64,000 nucleotides of DNA from Portulaca oleracea (Eukaryota > Streptophyta > Magnoliopsida > Caryophyllales > Portulacaceae), in NCBI GenBank assembly GCA_029582165.1, contig CM055892.1, positions 3,381,347-3,445,346 of the forward strand, written 5' to 3'. The translations under genes were made by a program, and so were the position numbers. How positions within the stretch are numbered: the stretch's first letter is position 1; each line of letters opens with the position of its first letter. Below the pieces are notes generated by a model that saw nothing but the letters and a program-made list of their open reading frames with translations, was not told the origin of the DNA and did not search any database. Positions 1-11,801 of this stretch are shown here, one piece after another.

Positions 1-3000
1 ATTTTAAAGTCGGGTTAATTACCGTTTTATTTTTTTTCGGCCGAACGATTTAAATTTAACTTACCGATTTTACCGTCTTTTTAACCCGCCTAATTTAATT
101 ATATTTTATGGACATTATACATTACTAATTTTATTGATTACATTTTATAGTATTATTAGAGTGGTAGTATTATATGTATTATTGTTATTGTTTTAATTAA
201 GTAAGGGGGTACTAGATATATAGCTAAGTGGGAGTCAAAGGGTTTTTATTTTCAAATTGGCAACTCAATCTCAGCTCTCTCTCTCTCTCTCACTGCCCGA
301 CAGCCCCCTCGCCCTCTGTTTTTACGGCCGTCCGGCCAGATTCAGCGCTTTCCGGCCATTTTCCGGCACCCACAAGGAGCTCTCACTTCCCTCTACATCC
401 TTGTCCATTTTATTCATCTTTTCAAGTGGTATTTATTTCACTCCTTCATCTTCATTATAGTATAATCTGAGTTTTTGATATCTTTCAAGTGTTTACTAGT
501 TTTTCATCCTTGATTATCTCTTTCTTTCATGAGTTTTAAAGTATAAATTGTTAGGGTTGAGTTTAGTAAAGAATCAAGTGTATTAGTTGAAGTTTATGTG
601 ATCTTTTGATGAGTTTATGTATGATTGATGAAGTAGATGTTGTTTCTTGGAGGTGCATGTTGTATTGGATAAGATGTTAGAGTTTTACTCTCTGTTTTGC
701 TAAGCTAATTAAGTATCTTTGGGTTATTTAGATGATTTATGTGAAAATTATGAAGAAAACTATGAAAATTGTGATGAAGATTAAGTGCATGTAGCTTGGT
801 ATTGATGCATGTGTAATTTACAAGTGTGGATGGTGATTTTTAGAGGTTTAAATGCTGGATTTTAGTGAGGTTATGGATGGATTACAATGGGTGTATTATT
901 GGTATAAAGTTTGGATGAAAATAAGCCATGCATGTAGGTGAAAACCGATCCAGAACCTACTGCCCAAAATGTGACTTTTAAAGGGGATGTTAAAATTCGT
1001 TTTGAGCCCAGATTCTAGTGTAAAAAGGTAGCCCAAGATGTTAGCAAACACCCGGCTTTGGAATTTCGAGTTTTCGTTTTGTATAGCTCAAGTTAGAGCC
1101 AAAACCGTAAGCCGCAATTACATACGAATTTTGGAGTCAGTGTATTATTGGGCATTTTTCGTCTGTATGAAGATGGATTCTCGAAAAATGTTCAACATAA
1201 GAGTTTTAGAGGGTTCGACGAGCTTTCCGAAAACATATGGTATGCCTTAAACCGATGACGGGAGAGTAAGTTATAGAACCCGGAAGCGGGGCTGCGAAAC
1301 TGGAATTTTCTGGGTAGTTAATAAGTATATGTATAGGGTTAAAAGATGCTATATTGCTTATAATGGATTTTATGAGTAGGTAACTTAAGTCATATGACCC
1401 TTATGATGTAGTCCATAAGTGTGAGCCATAGTACTCGATTTTGAAGAATCCGAGCTCGTCAAACTATTTTATGTTTACCGTTTTAATTTACCGAAAACTT
1501 ACAAATTTAATGAAATGAGTTCTTTTATTTTAGAATTTTTAAAGTCTCTTTGGGAATTTGAAGGTCTATATTTTACACGTACTCTTTTATTCATAAAGCT
1601 CCTATGGAATTAGAATAAGTACAAGTTCTATGGATTTTTGTCTAAAGCACCCAAAAACCGCACACAAAGTTATTTCGGCATTTTTACTGCTTCTTTCCGG
1701 AGCCTTTTTCGAGCTCTTCTCATCCTTTTTAGCCTCTGGCCCAGTTGACAAACTTGTAGATTATATTTTTCCCTTTCCGAAAAGTACTCGCACATCGAAA
1801 ACCGAGTTTTATAGCCCAAGTTACGGCCAAATTACTATCGTTACAAAAACCTGAAATTTCTTCCGTAATGGTTCCAAATGTTTACCGTGAGGCTCCATGT
1901 CCTCATGATTTCATAGTTTTTATAACTGATAATAAATTTTACCGTTTTAGCTCAAAGTTCTGCACCGTCTCAGTCCATTCCCCGGCCGAGATCATCACCG
2001 AGCAACCCATTCATTCAAGATACGCGAATAGTCCAACTCTTCGCTCCTATATGTTTACGCTTATGTTTTATGTTCACGGTTTATGCAAATGTTTACGATT
2101 TATGCTTTACGTCTACGGTTTATGCAAAGGTTTATGATTTATGTTAAAGGTTCACAATTTATGTTAAAGGGTTAGGATTTATGTTAAAGATTTATGATTT
2201 ATGATAGATGTTTATGGTTTATGCTAAATGTTTACAGTTTGGGCTAATCTATGCTTTTATGGTTATTCATGGTTTTAAGTGGTCCCATTTTATGGTTTCT
2301 ATGTTCTATGTTCTAGCTAGTTACGAGAAGTGCTAGCCTTTTATGTTTTAGATACTCCAGATCAGAGTGTCCTAGACCTGGCCAGTGTCTGACTGCATAG
2401 CAGTCACCCATCCAAACTCCAGATCGGTTTGGGCGTACGTGCGCGAGATGCTTGGCATCGATCTAAAGGGGACCCAAAACTCTTAAATTTATGTATTTAC
2501 TTCTAAATTCATGTGACGTGCTCTTTCTTTATGAATTCAAGTTACTTTTACTCATGTATATGTTATGTTCATGCCATTTCAAGTTAATGTTTTATATCCC
2601 CTTTTCCCGTTTTCAAAATGAATTTAAATGTCGGCACTAAAACCGTTTTCGAACGGTTTGACGTGTTGGAGGTTTACGTACTGAGTGTTTCCCCACTCAC
2701 TTTTCGCAATGTTTTAATGTTTTGTTTTAGGGGGTCCGAGCACCCAAGGTAAAGGCAAAGGCAAGCAGGGGTAATCACGTGTTACAAGCAAGGTAGTCGT
2801 GGGTGAGGTATCCTGGTCGACTTGGGAGTCGCATGTCTGAAGTACCCATGTCTATGGAAGAAGTGTTGTAGTTGTTCTCTTTAATGGTTGTTTAAAGTAT
2901 GAAATTATGTTTTGGAAGTATAACATGTAATGTTTATTTGTTTTAATGATGTTCTTTTGGGTTGTTGCCTTGTCCCGAGTAGGGACTCGGCTCGAAGGTG

Positions 3001-3072
3001 TTCATTGCGCTAATCACAGGTTTGGGATTCTAAGTATAGTCTTAATCTTGTGATTAAGGTTGGGGCGTTACA
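1..3072. mobile_element. Right part of a long LTR-like repeat (partial)
   Basis: This stretch ends in GGGGCGTTACA, the same terminus as the complete solo LTR ending at 14477 and, in reverse complement, the start of the copy at 61613. Like the 11802-14477 copy it runs from a CT-rich leader-like region (about 270-420) to a G-rich end. A short GC hairpin lies shortly before the terminus (CCCGAGTAGGGACTCGG near 2977; a comparable one is near 14345). The left end lies outside the window, so the target duplication cannot be checked. No frame here resembles a known protein; the short open frames at 228-470 and 1630-2137 look like chance. Confidence 0.6.
2040..2240. repeat. Degenerate minisatellite, about 20-bp unit
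   Basis: About nine imperfect copies of a unit like GGTTTATGCAAATGTTTAC follow one another inside the LTR-like repeat. No equivalent is obvious in the 11802-14477 copy, so it appears to be a private expansion. Confidence 0.6.
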
Positions 3073-4085
3073 TATGCAGTATGGGATTTTCCCTTTTGGA
3101 ACATGTATCAAAAATGGGCATTCTTTTACAGCCAAGACCACCAAACTGAGAACGTGGTCTCAGGAACGCTGCAGCGTTTTTCTATCTGTCTCTCTTTTTT
3201 TTTTTTGTTCTTTTACTCAACCAAATGGTGTTCTTTTACACCTTAAGAAAAGAAAAATAAAGGTAAATTTGTATTTTTGGGTAAAAAAGTAGGAATGAGT
3301 CCTATTGTTGTAGAATAAATAAGATGAAGTTCCGAAAAGTAGGAATGATGGGTGATGTGGATAGGGTGGACCCTTACCTACATTCCAAAATTTGGGAACA
3401 CCATTGCATTTGCTCCCATAATACAATTTTTATTTTCTTTTGAACCATCGGAATACAAAAACAAATAGGGATTACTAACATACAAAAGATGAAAATAAAG
3501 ATTATTAAAATTCAATTTTCCTAAAATTTACCGCCTGCCTAACTTATTCTTATTTATTTTTATTTACCCTACTTATTTATATATTCTTATATTACCTTAC
3601 CTAACTTACATAATATATTTAGTAACTAATATAACTTATATGACTTGGAAGTCATAATACATAGTTAAACAATGTGATTAATAGGGCTTACCTTTTACCA
3701 TAGTTACATTTCTTTACCTATAAATACTTACACATCTTACTTACCTTCCTTGCCTCTTACATAAACTTTAAAAGAACATAATTTTATTGAGCATGAAGCA
3801 TGATCAACGTCTTTTTAAATTATGGGTTTTTGGCAACCAATTTTTTGGGTAGATTTTGAACTTTTAAATACTGTTAACTTTTTGATTAATGTCAAGAAGC
3901 TACCTAAAATGTTTTATATATAAATTTTTATATTAACTTTTTGAATCTAATAAATTATTTTTTAAAAAGCTATTTGGATTTTTTTTAAAAAAAATCACAA
4001 ATAACTATTTTACAAATATGACCAACTCAAACGACTTTATGATTTCGACTGCGTGCTAATCTTCATCGATAGCTGCTTGCCACTA

Positions 4086-4221
4086 TGGCACTATCGAATT
4101 ATTTATTCTGAATCACCAAGCAACAATTAAATACTAGTACTTCATATATATTTTGGCACTATCGAATTATTTATTCTGAATCACCAAGCAACAATTAAAT
4201 AGTAGTACTTCATATATATTT
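4086..4221. repeat. 68-bp tandem duplication
   Basis: The block beginning TGGCACTATCGAATTATT at 4086 recurs at 4154 with almost no change (one clear substitution, CTAG to GTAG). The near identity implies a recent duplication. No open frame runs through it. Confidence 0.9.
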
Positions 4222-4642
4222 TGTTCTGAGCTAATTTAATAGTTTCTCCGCTTCTTTTATTTGTCATATTGAAAATGAGCGTGGAAATTAATATAACAAT
4301 TTTATGTAAAAATATATTAAAACAATAAAAGTGTTCTCAATTAATTTTGAGTTATTGATTCGACATTGTTTATTAAAGGTAAAAGTAGTAAACTATTATT
4401 AAAAATGTAATAGTGACAAATAATCAATACAAAAGAAGTTAGTTAAATGAAAAAGTAATTAGTGATAAAGGGATTATATTCTCCTCCACTTTTATAATGA
4501 TTTATAGATAAAATTAATATCATTAAACTCATAATTAAAAATATTGTAAAAAAATATGATATAATATTTTTTATAAAATTATTATATAAAGAATTATTAA
4601 AAATAAATTTCCAAAAATGAGAAAGTCCCTTATTAAAAAAAA

Positions 4643-5032
4643 GGGCTTTTCGTTCAAAATAATCCGAAGTCAGAGGTGAGTGGTTGAGAATAATTCAAAC
4701 TAATTTTTTTGGCTGAGAATATGTCAAACTTTTAACCTATTTACTCCGACTAAATCAGAATTTAATTCTGACATCGTAAAACTGACGTGTCATCCTTGAA
4801 AAGTTCGAAATTGACTGAAAAATATAATATAAATGGACTAAAACAGATATTAACCCACTGCATATCTTTGAAATTTTTAAGGGTGTCAAGTCAGCTTTAT
4901 GATGTTGGAATTCAATTTTGGTTTAGTCAGATTAAATAGGTTAAAAGTTTGGCACATTCTCACCCAAAAAGTTAGTTTGAGTTATTTTTAACCACTCACC
5001 TCTGACTTCGGATTATTTTGAGCCAAAAACCC
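4643..5032. mobile_element. Foldback MITE, Mutator-like
   Basis: The first about 100 bases and the reverse complement of the last about 100 match closely, including an uninterrupted shared block (CAAAATAATCCGAAGTCAGA and onward to GAGTGG). The ends read GGGCTTTT and, reversed, GGGTTTTT. Flanking 10-mers TTAAAAAAAA and TGAAAAAAAA could be a 9-10-bp target duplication, as expected for Mutator-like elements, but they are low complexity. The interior has no coding capacity, and the whole could fold into one long hairpin. Confidence 0.8.
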
Positions 5033-5643
5033 TGAAAAAAAAGGGAAATATCATATGATTCACATTCTTTAACTATGATCCTGTTTTTTTAGAATGGTAA
5101 GTTAGTTTTATCCTAGTATTTCTTTACTTTACATTACCTTATCTGAATCTCTATAAAACACTTAAACCAATATTGTTTTATTTTCCCCAAAAAAATTTAT
5201 AATAAAATGTATGTTATTCCACCATAAATTTACCTACCACAAATTATTTCCTTATATTTCCTTTCTTTATCATCCATGCTTTACCTAATTTAATCCTTCC
5301 ATTTTAAATAACCAAATCTATATGCTTTTCGGACACACTACAAATTCTTCGACTTCTCCCAATGATAAAGCCCTTTATTTTTCCACTATATGCTTATTGC
5401 AAAGTGCTAACATGACAAATTTACATACATTCTTCAACTTCTCCCAATCACAGTTGGTCTTAACTCCATATAAGAACTTACACAGTTACGTTGGTTCTTC
5501 CGTTTCAAATTATTTGTTATAGGATATGTAGTAGAACCAATTTTTATAGTCCTTTTCTTATATTTTGTGATTCTAAAAAAATGAAAAATTATATTCCATT
5601 AGAACAATACCGAATCAAGAAGCTCAAAAATGAGAGTAGGAAT

Positions 5644-5963
5644 TGTGAAATAATGGACTTGAGCCCGATTCAACCCCAAAAGCTAGCTTAGGAGGTTGAG
5701 GTACCCAAGCAATTATAAACACCACAATATGGGTGTCAAAGGACGATGTGGGACAACTCAACACGCCCCCCTCACCACGAGGCGCAGACAACTACGGGCG
5801 CGGCCCCAACATCAATGACCCTAGCTCTGATACCATGTGAAATAATGGACTTGAGCCCGATTCAACCTCAAAAGCTAGCTTAGGAGGTTGAGGCACCCAA
5901 GCAATTATAAACACCACAATATGGGTGTCAAAGGCCGATGTGGGAGTGTGGGACAACTTAACA
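5644..5963 (-). mobile_element. TRIM retrotransposon, complete
   Basis: Two direct repeats (5644-5763, about 120 bp, and 5836-5963, 128 bp) begin TGTGAAATAATGG and end CTCAACA or CTTAACA on the + strand. Read on the minus strand, the LTR at 5963-5836 is followed at once by TGGTATCAGAGC (5835-5824), the standard initiator-tRNA-Met primer site. A purine run (GTGAGGGGGGCG) precedes the other LTR. The flanking 5-mers GGAAT at 5639-5643 and 5964-5968 are a perfect target duplication. With only about 72 bp between LTRs it encodes nothing and depends on other elements. The two LTRs differ at few positions plus an 8-bp insertion-like difference. Confidence 0.93.
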
Positions 5964-6691
5964 GGAATGAAAAGTTTTAAAAAAATAGAGAGGCAAATTT
6001 GGTAATACTAATATATAATTTTGATTTTTGTAAACCACAAGAATATATTAAAAAAAAAGATGGAGACTATGGGCATCTAACTAACTTTTTTGAAACCAAG
6101 AAAACATAAAAACAAAATAAAAATTACTATCTTTGTCACAATTTCTTTATCATCTCAACTCATTTGGCAAAACCAATACACCTTGAAATTGGGGTAAAAA
6201 TTTTAAACCTTACCTAAGTTATCCCTATATTTATTGATATAATAGTTGTTGAAATTGTAAAAAGTGATAAATAAAGTTATTAATTAGGGGTAAAAATAAA
6301 ATTATAATAGTTGAAATTATAAAATGACAAATAAATTAGAACAAAAAAATTAATTATTTTGACAAAATATTTTGGAAGGGAAGTAGTATTAGAATAGATT
6401 TGGTCAAAATAGAAATTATTAAAATCTGATTTTCCAAAAATAATCTGGCCTTCAGGATTCAGAGTTCACTTGGTTTTTGCGGTGCCACATGGATGTCAGC
6501 AGACAGCAGAACACCTGTCAACTGTTGCCATGAATGGTCTAATACTATTATACTAATATTTGGTGGTCCATTAGGACTCTCTCGTAGCGCATGCCCACTA
6601 CTGCAAATCTGCTAGCCGTCCAAAAATGATAAATATTGAGGTACTATTTAGGAATTTAGCCAACACAAATTTTGTACACTAGTATTATATA

Positions 6692-6949
6692 CTCCCTCAA
6701 TTCTTGTTTATTTATCCACTAAATTTACTTCTTCTATCATTTATCATATTTATATTTTTTAATAATTATTTTACTATATATTTCTATCCTTAGTAAATGA
6801 TTTTGAAATCACTAGCTCAATAATATTTAAACATATTGTTGTTATTTTGATTTATTTTACCTAAATTATTATATTTCACTAGCTTTTCCCCTTATTCCAT
6901 TGGTTGTTCCAATTTTTTGTAAGTGATAAATAAAAAGGAACGAAGTGAG
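6692..6949. mobile_element. Stowaway-like MITE
   Basis: The element starts CTCCCTCAATTCTTGTTTAT and its reverse-complemented end starts CTCACTTCGTTCCTTTTTAT, an imperfect terminal inverted repeat of the CTCCCTCCGTTCC type typical of plant Tc1/mariner MITEs. TA dinucleotides flank both ends (6690-6691 and 6950-6951). The interior is AT-rich and non-coding, and the 258-bp length suits the family. Confidence 0.8.
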
Positions 6950-7047
6950 TATAAATATTTATTAGAGCCTGTGTAGACTTTTATAATTGGCTAGGACTTG
7001 CAAAATTGATTGATGAGATGGATAAAAAAGAAAGACGAATCGAAGTT

Positions 7048-7308
7048 ATTCCCTCCATTTCATATTACTTATTCGTTTATTGATTGTCATGATCTATAAT
7101 TTTATTTTTATTGTTAGTTTTTTATGTAATATCTTACTAAAAATTGAAGTATTATATTTTTACGATAATCTTTTTTGTTTCCAATCTAATAATAACAATT
7201 TTATTTAATAAATGATTGTATATATTGGGAAATTTATGATCAAAATTCTTTGATTATATTATATAATTTCTAAAAAGGATAAATAATAACAAACGGATGG
7301 ATCAAACA
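7048..7308. mobile_element. Degenerate Stowaway-like MITE, tentative
   Basis: The left side reads TTCCCTCCATTTCATATTAC and the reversed right side reads GATCCATCCGTTTGTTATTA. This is a weak inverted repeat of the same general type as the element at 6692. The boundaries are guesses. Confidence 0.3.
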
Positions 7309-7574
7309 AATAGCGCATGTCGATCGCTTTGCTTGTAGAATCCCTTACAAAGTGGCAACTCCTATATATGAAACCAGGTTTTTGGGACTGAGGAGGAGGC
7401 CAAGGAAAAAAAGTTTTAAAAGAAATGTTGCGAAAACTAGAGGGTGTGCTACGATGTGAATGTTCCTGAAATGAAGGAAAATGACGTAATAAATAAAGTA
7501 ATGGAAAATGTAGGATACAATATGATTGATACCATCCACCTGGCGTATCATTATGCGTGAATGTGTAGTTGGCC

Positions 7575-7607
7575 CACACATACACATACACATACACATA
7601 CACATAC
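7575..7607. repeat. Microsatellite (CACATA)n
   Basis: About five tandem CACATA units. Together with the nearby TTC run (about 7667-7687) they produce spurious open frames on both strands. Confidence 0.9.
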
Positions 7608-8192
7608 AAAGTCGTCAATAAATTCAATCGACTTCCTCGGGATGATTTCAGCGATGACAAAGTCGTCTTCTTCTTCTTCTTCTTCTCCCTCCTCGTTAAC
7701 TCCATTTCTCTTTGAGTTTCCAGTAATCATCCGAGCTAACTTCTTGGGCCTCATCCTCCTGCTATGTACTCCATGCATCTCATTACAAAATTATCCAAAT
7801 TATGAAAACAGACCATATAATAAACGCATATAAATCAAATGGATTAATAACTTGAAACATTCAGACCTCACAAGTAGTTTTCATAAACAAGTGATGATGA
7901 TCATCGAGGATCACGGGAGAATTAACCAACTAGCTGTTTCCTTTGTTTCAATGCAGAAAGTATCACCAAATAGAAATCATTGTGGGTATCACCAAATAGA
8001 GATACGAGAGTGACGGTACGGGAATTGGCCAATCACAACATACAAAATTATATTTTTTTCTATTTTCAATTTTGTTTTCAATATGGATTTTATTTTTAAA
8101 TTAAAAAACCAAAAATATCACTAATCCTTGACTGCTTTGAACTGTGAATAAATTATTTTGGTGCAAATAACAATAATTATTTTGGTGTTGTC

Positions 8193-8234
<42 letters not shown>

Positions 8235-9280
8235 CTATATATTATAATAGAAATCATTGTACATGAAATAGATGCGGGGTAATGATCAGGAATTGTGCGT
8301 CACAACGTAGAAAATTATTTTTTTTTTCTATTTTCAATTTTTTTTAATACGGATTTTATTTTAAAATTAAAAAAACCAGAAAGTATCACTAATCCTTAAC
8401 TGCTTTGGACACTGAATAAAATTATTTTGGTGCCAATAACAATAATTATTTTGGTGTTGTCTATAATATTAATAATAATCTATATATTATAATAGAAATC
8501 AGTATGGGTCCCACGAAATAGAGATACGAGAGTGACTGTAGGGGAATAGGCCAATCACAACGTAGAAAATTATATTTTTTCTATTTTCAATTTTTTTTTC
8601 AATACGGATTTCATTTTAAAATTAAAAAAACCAGAAAGTATCACTAATCCTTGACTGCTTTGGATTCTAAATTAAATTATTTTGGTACAAATAACAATAA
8701 TTATTTTGGTGTTGTCTATAATAATAATAATAAAAATAATAACAATAATAATAATAATGATAATAATAATAATAATAATAATCTATATATTATAATAGAA
8801 ATCATTGTGGGTCCCACGAAATATAGCCACAGGAGTGACTGTACGGGAATTGACCAATCACAACGTAGACAATTATATTTTTTTCTATTTTCAATTCTTT
8901 TTTCAATACGGATTTTATTTTAAAATTTAGAAAAACCAGAAAGTATCACTAATCCTTAACTGCTTTGGACTCTGAATTAAATTATTTTGGTGCCAATAAC
9001 AATAATTATTTTGGTGTTGTCTATAATATTAATAATAAAAATCTATATATTATAATAGAAATCATTGTGAGTCCCACGAAATATAGATACGGGAGTGTCT
9101 GTAGGGGAATTGGTCAATCAAAATGTAGAAAATTATATTTTTTTCATTTTCAATTTTTTTTTCAATACGGATTTTATGTAAAAATTAAAAAAACTAGAAA
9201 GTATTACTAATCGTTGATTGCTTTGGACTCTAAATTAAATTATTTTGGTGCAAATAACAATAATTATTTGCGTGTTGTCT

Positions 9281-9311
<31 letters not shown>

Positions 9312-9822
9312 TAATAATGATTTATATATTATAATAGAAATCATTGTGGGTCCCACAAAATAGAGCCACAGGAGTGACTGTATGAGAATTGGTCAATCAC
9401 AATGTTGAAAATTATATTTTTTTCTATTTTCAATTTTTTTTTTCAATACGAATTTAATTTTAAATTAAAAAAAATCAGAAAATATCACTAATCCTTGACT
9501 GCTTTGGACTCTGAATTAAATTATTTTGGTGCCAATAACTATAATTATTTTGGTGTTGTCTATAATAATAATAATAATAATAATAATATATATTATATTA
9601 GAAATCATTGTGGGTCCCACGAAATAGAGTCACGGGAGTGATTGTCGGGGAATTGGCCAATTACAACGTAGAAAATTATATTTTTTTTCTATTTTCAACT
9701 TTTTTTTCAATCCAGATTTTATTTTAAAATTAAAAAACAGAAAGTATCAGTAATCCTTGACTGCTTTGGACTCTGAATTAAATTATTTTGGTGCAAATAA
9801 CAGTAATTATTTTGGTGGTTCC

Positions 9823-9891
<69 letters not shown>

Positions 9892-9922
9892 AACAATAAT
9901 AATAATAATAATAATAATAACA

Positions 9923-9954
<32 letters not shown>
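9823..9954. repeat. Longest (AAT)n microsatellite of the array
   Basis: About 130 bp of nearly pure AAT with occasional CTA, ACA and AGT interruptions. It translates to poly-Asn or poly-Ile in different frames, which explains the spurious frames at 9757-10068. Confidence 0.95.
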
Positions 9955-10550
9955 CTATATTCTTATAATGACAATCTATGTGGGGTCCAACAAATACTGC
10001 AACGAGAGCGTTTTAAGAGTTTCAGCCAATCACAATTAAGAAAAACACAATTTTTAGAAATTTTTTAATAATTTCTGAAAACCATAATAATTATTGATGA
10101 AAATCAAAACTTAAGCTTCTTTGGACTCTGACCCCATTTTCAATAATTTTTTATTTTATTTTGAACTGGATTTTATTTGAAACCTTGACTGCTTTGGACT
10201 CTGACCCCATTTACAGTTGTTACATAACTGTTTCGGATTTAATTTTATTTTAGAATTAAAAAAAACATATAAATACATACTCTCAATAAGGTTATGTTCA
10301 TTACTTTTTCCAAAACATATAAATATAATACTTTCACATACCAGCCAGAATCACAATTGATCTTCGCCGTATTCTTCTCAATTGGTTATTGACGTTCCCA
10401 ATTCATACTCTCATTAAGGTAAGTTTAAGGTCATTATTATATAGATATTCAAACCTATTGGCTTCTACATTGATTGCATTCATTGTAATTGATATATTCA
10501 AAAACTACTTTGAATTCTGCAGATTCAATTCACATCACCATTCTTGATAT
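9953..10550 (+). promoter_or_regulatory. Long array unit with promoter- and intron-like signals
   Basis: This unit is about twice the usual length. Beyond the common block it has two TATA-like stretches (CATATAAATACATAC near 10267 and CATATAAATATAATAC near 10315), then a leader-like sequence. A consensus splice donor follows (ATTAAGGTAAGTTTAAGG near 10415), and a consensus acceptor (GAATTCTGCAGATTC near 10516). It then runs straight into the next unit start at 10551. It looks like the promoter, first exon and intron of a larger parent element, kept in one copy only. Function is inferred from signals alone. Confidence 0.4.
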
Positions 10551-11062
10551 AATCTATATATTATAATAGAAATCATTGTGGGTCCCACGAAATAGAGCCA
10601 CGGTAGAGACTGTAGGGGAATTGACCAATCACAACATAGAAAATTATATTTTTTTTCTATTTTCATTTTTTTTAATTTTCAATCCGGATTTTATTTTAAA
10701 ATTTAAAAAACAGAAAGGATCACTAATCCTTGACTCATTTGGACTCTGAATTAAATTATTTTGGTGCAAATAATATTAATTATTTTGGTGTTGCCAATAA
10801 CAATAATAATAATAACAAATTATATATTATAATAGAAATCATTGTGGGTCCTACGAAATAGATCCACGGGAGTGACTTTAGGAGAATTGACAAATCACAA
10901 CATAGAAAATTATATTTTTTTCTATTTTCAATTTTTTTTAAAATTTTAATCTGGATTTTATTTTAAAATTAAAGAAACAGAAAGGATCACTAATCCTTGA
11001 CTCCTTTGGACTCTGAATTAAATTATTTTGGTGTAAATAATATTAATTATTTTGGTGTTGCC

Positions 11063-11108
<46 letters not shown>

Positions 11109-11371
11109 TATAATCTATATATTATAATAGAAATCATTGTGGGTTCCATGAAATAGAGCCACGGGAGCGACTGTAGGGGAATTGGTCAATTACATCGTAG
11201 AAAATTATATATATATATATATATTCTTTCTATTTTCAATTTTTTTAAAATTTTCAATCCGGATTTTATTTTAAAATTAAAAAAACTAAAAAGTATCACT
11301 AATCCTTGACTCCTTTGGACTCTGAATTAAATTATTTTGGTGCAAATAACAGTAATGATTTTGCTGTTGCC

Positions 11372-11421
<50 letters not shown>

Positions 11422-11801
11422 CAACAATAATAATAATAATAATATGTATCTATATAATATTAATAGTAAAGTTTGTGGGTCCCGTTAAATGGAGAAAGGA
11501 GATTAATTGTAGGGATTTCGACCAATCAGAAGATAGATAAATACTGAATTAAATTATTTTGGTCCAAATATCAGCAATTATTTTGACAAAATAATAATAA
11601 TAATAGTAATAATAATAATAAGAATAATAATATTAATAATAACATTAATAATAATAATAATAATTGAAATCATTGTCGGCCCCATGAAATAATGCCACGG
11701 ATGCGATTTTCGGAGTCTAAACCAATTACAGCGCAGTAAATTGTATTTTATTTTCAATTTTTTTCCAGATTTTATTTAGATTTAAAGAAATTAAAAAATA
11801 T

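Larger units (their letters stand above)
3073..7960. other. AT-rich intergenic DNA with small transposons
   Basis: No coding frame here resembles a known protein. The recognisable contents are a 68-bp tandem duplication, a foldback MITE, a TRIM and one or two Stowaway-like MITEs, each listed separately. The frames around 7259-7833 arise from simple repeats (CACATA, TTC) and are not convincing genes. Confidence 0.7.
7960..11801 (+). repeat. Tandem array of Helitron-5'-end-like units
   Basis: About twelve units start near 7970, 8233, 8479, 8781, 9041, 9319, 9587, 9953, 10551, 10821, 11112, 11448 and 11662. Each typically reads, in order: TCTATATATTATAATAGAAA, a GTGGGTCCCACGAAATA block, GGAATTGGCCAATCACAACG (CCAAT-like), a T-rich tract ending TTCAAT, ACTAATCCTTGACTGCTTTG, ATTATTTTGGTG repeats, then an (AAT)n run leading into the next TC. 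Plant Helitrons often begin TCTATA..., inserted between A and T, and here A precedes most TC starts. The monomer may therefore be a Helitron 5' end multiplied in tandem; that identification is inference. Unit lengths vary mainly through the AAT run. No coding. Confidence 0.7.

Noticed and set aside
7259..7833. Overlapping frames of 75-148 codons on both strands
   Set aside because: They depend on the CACATA and TTC simple repeats, contain poly-Lys or poly-Ser stretches, and show no family signature.
9757..10068. Poly-Asn and poly-Ile open frames
   Set aside because: They are direct translations of the (AAT)n microsatellite in different frames.
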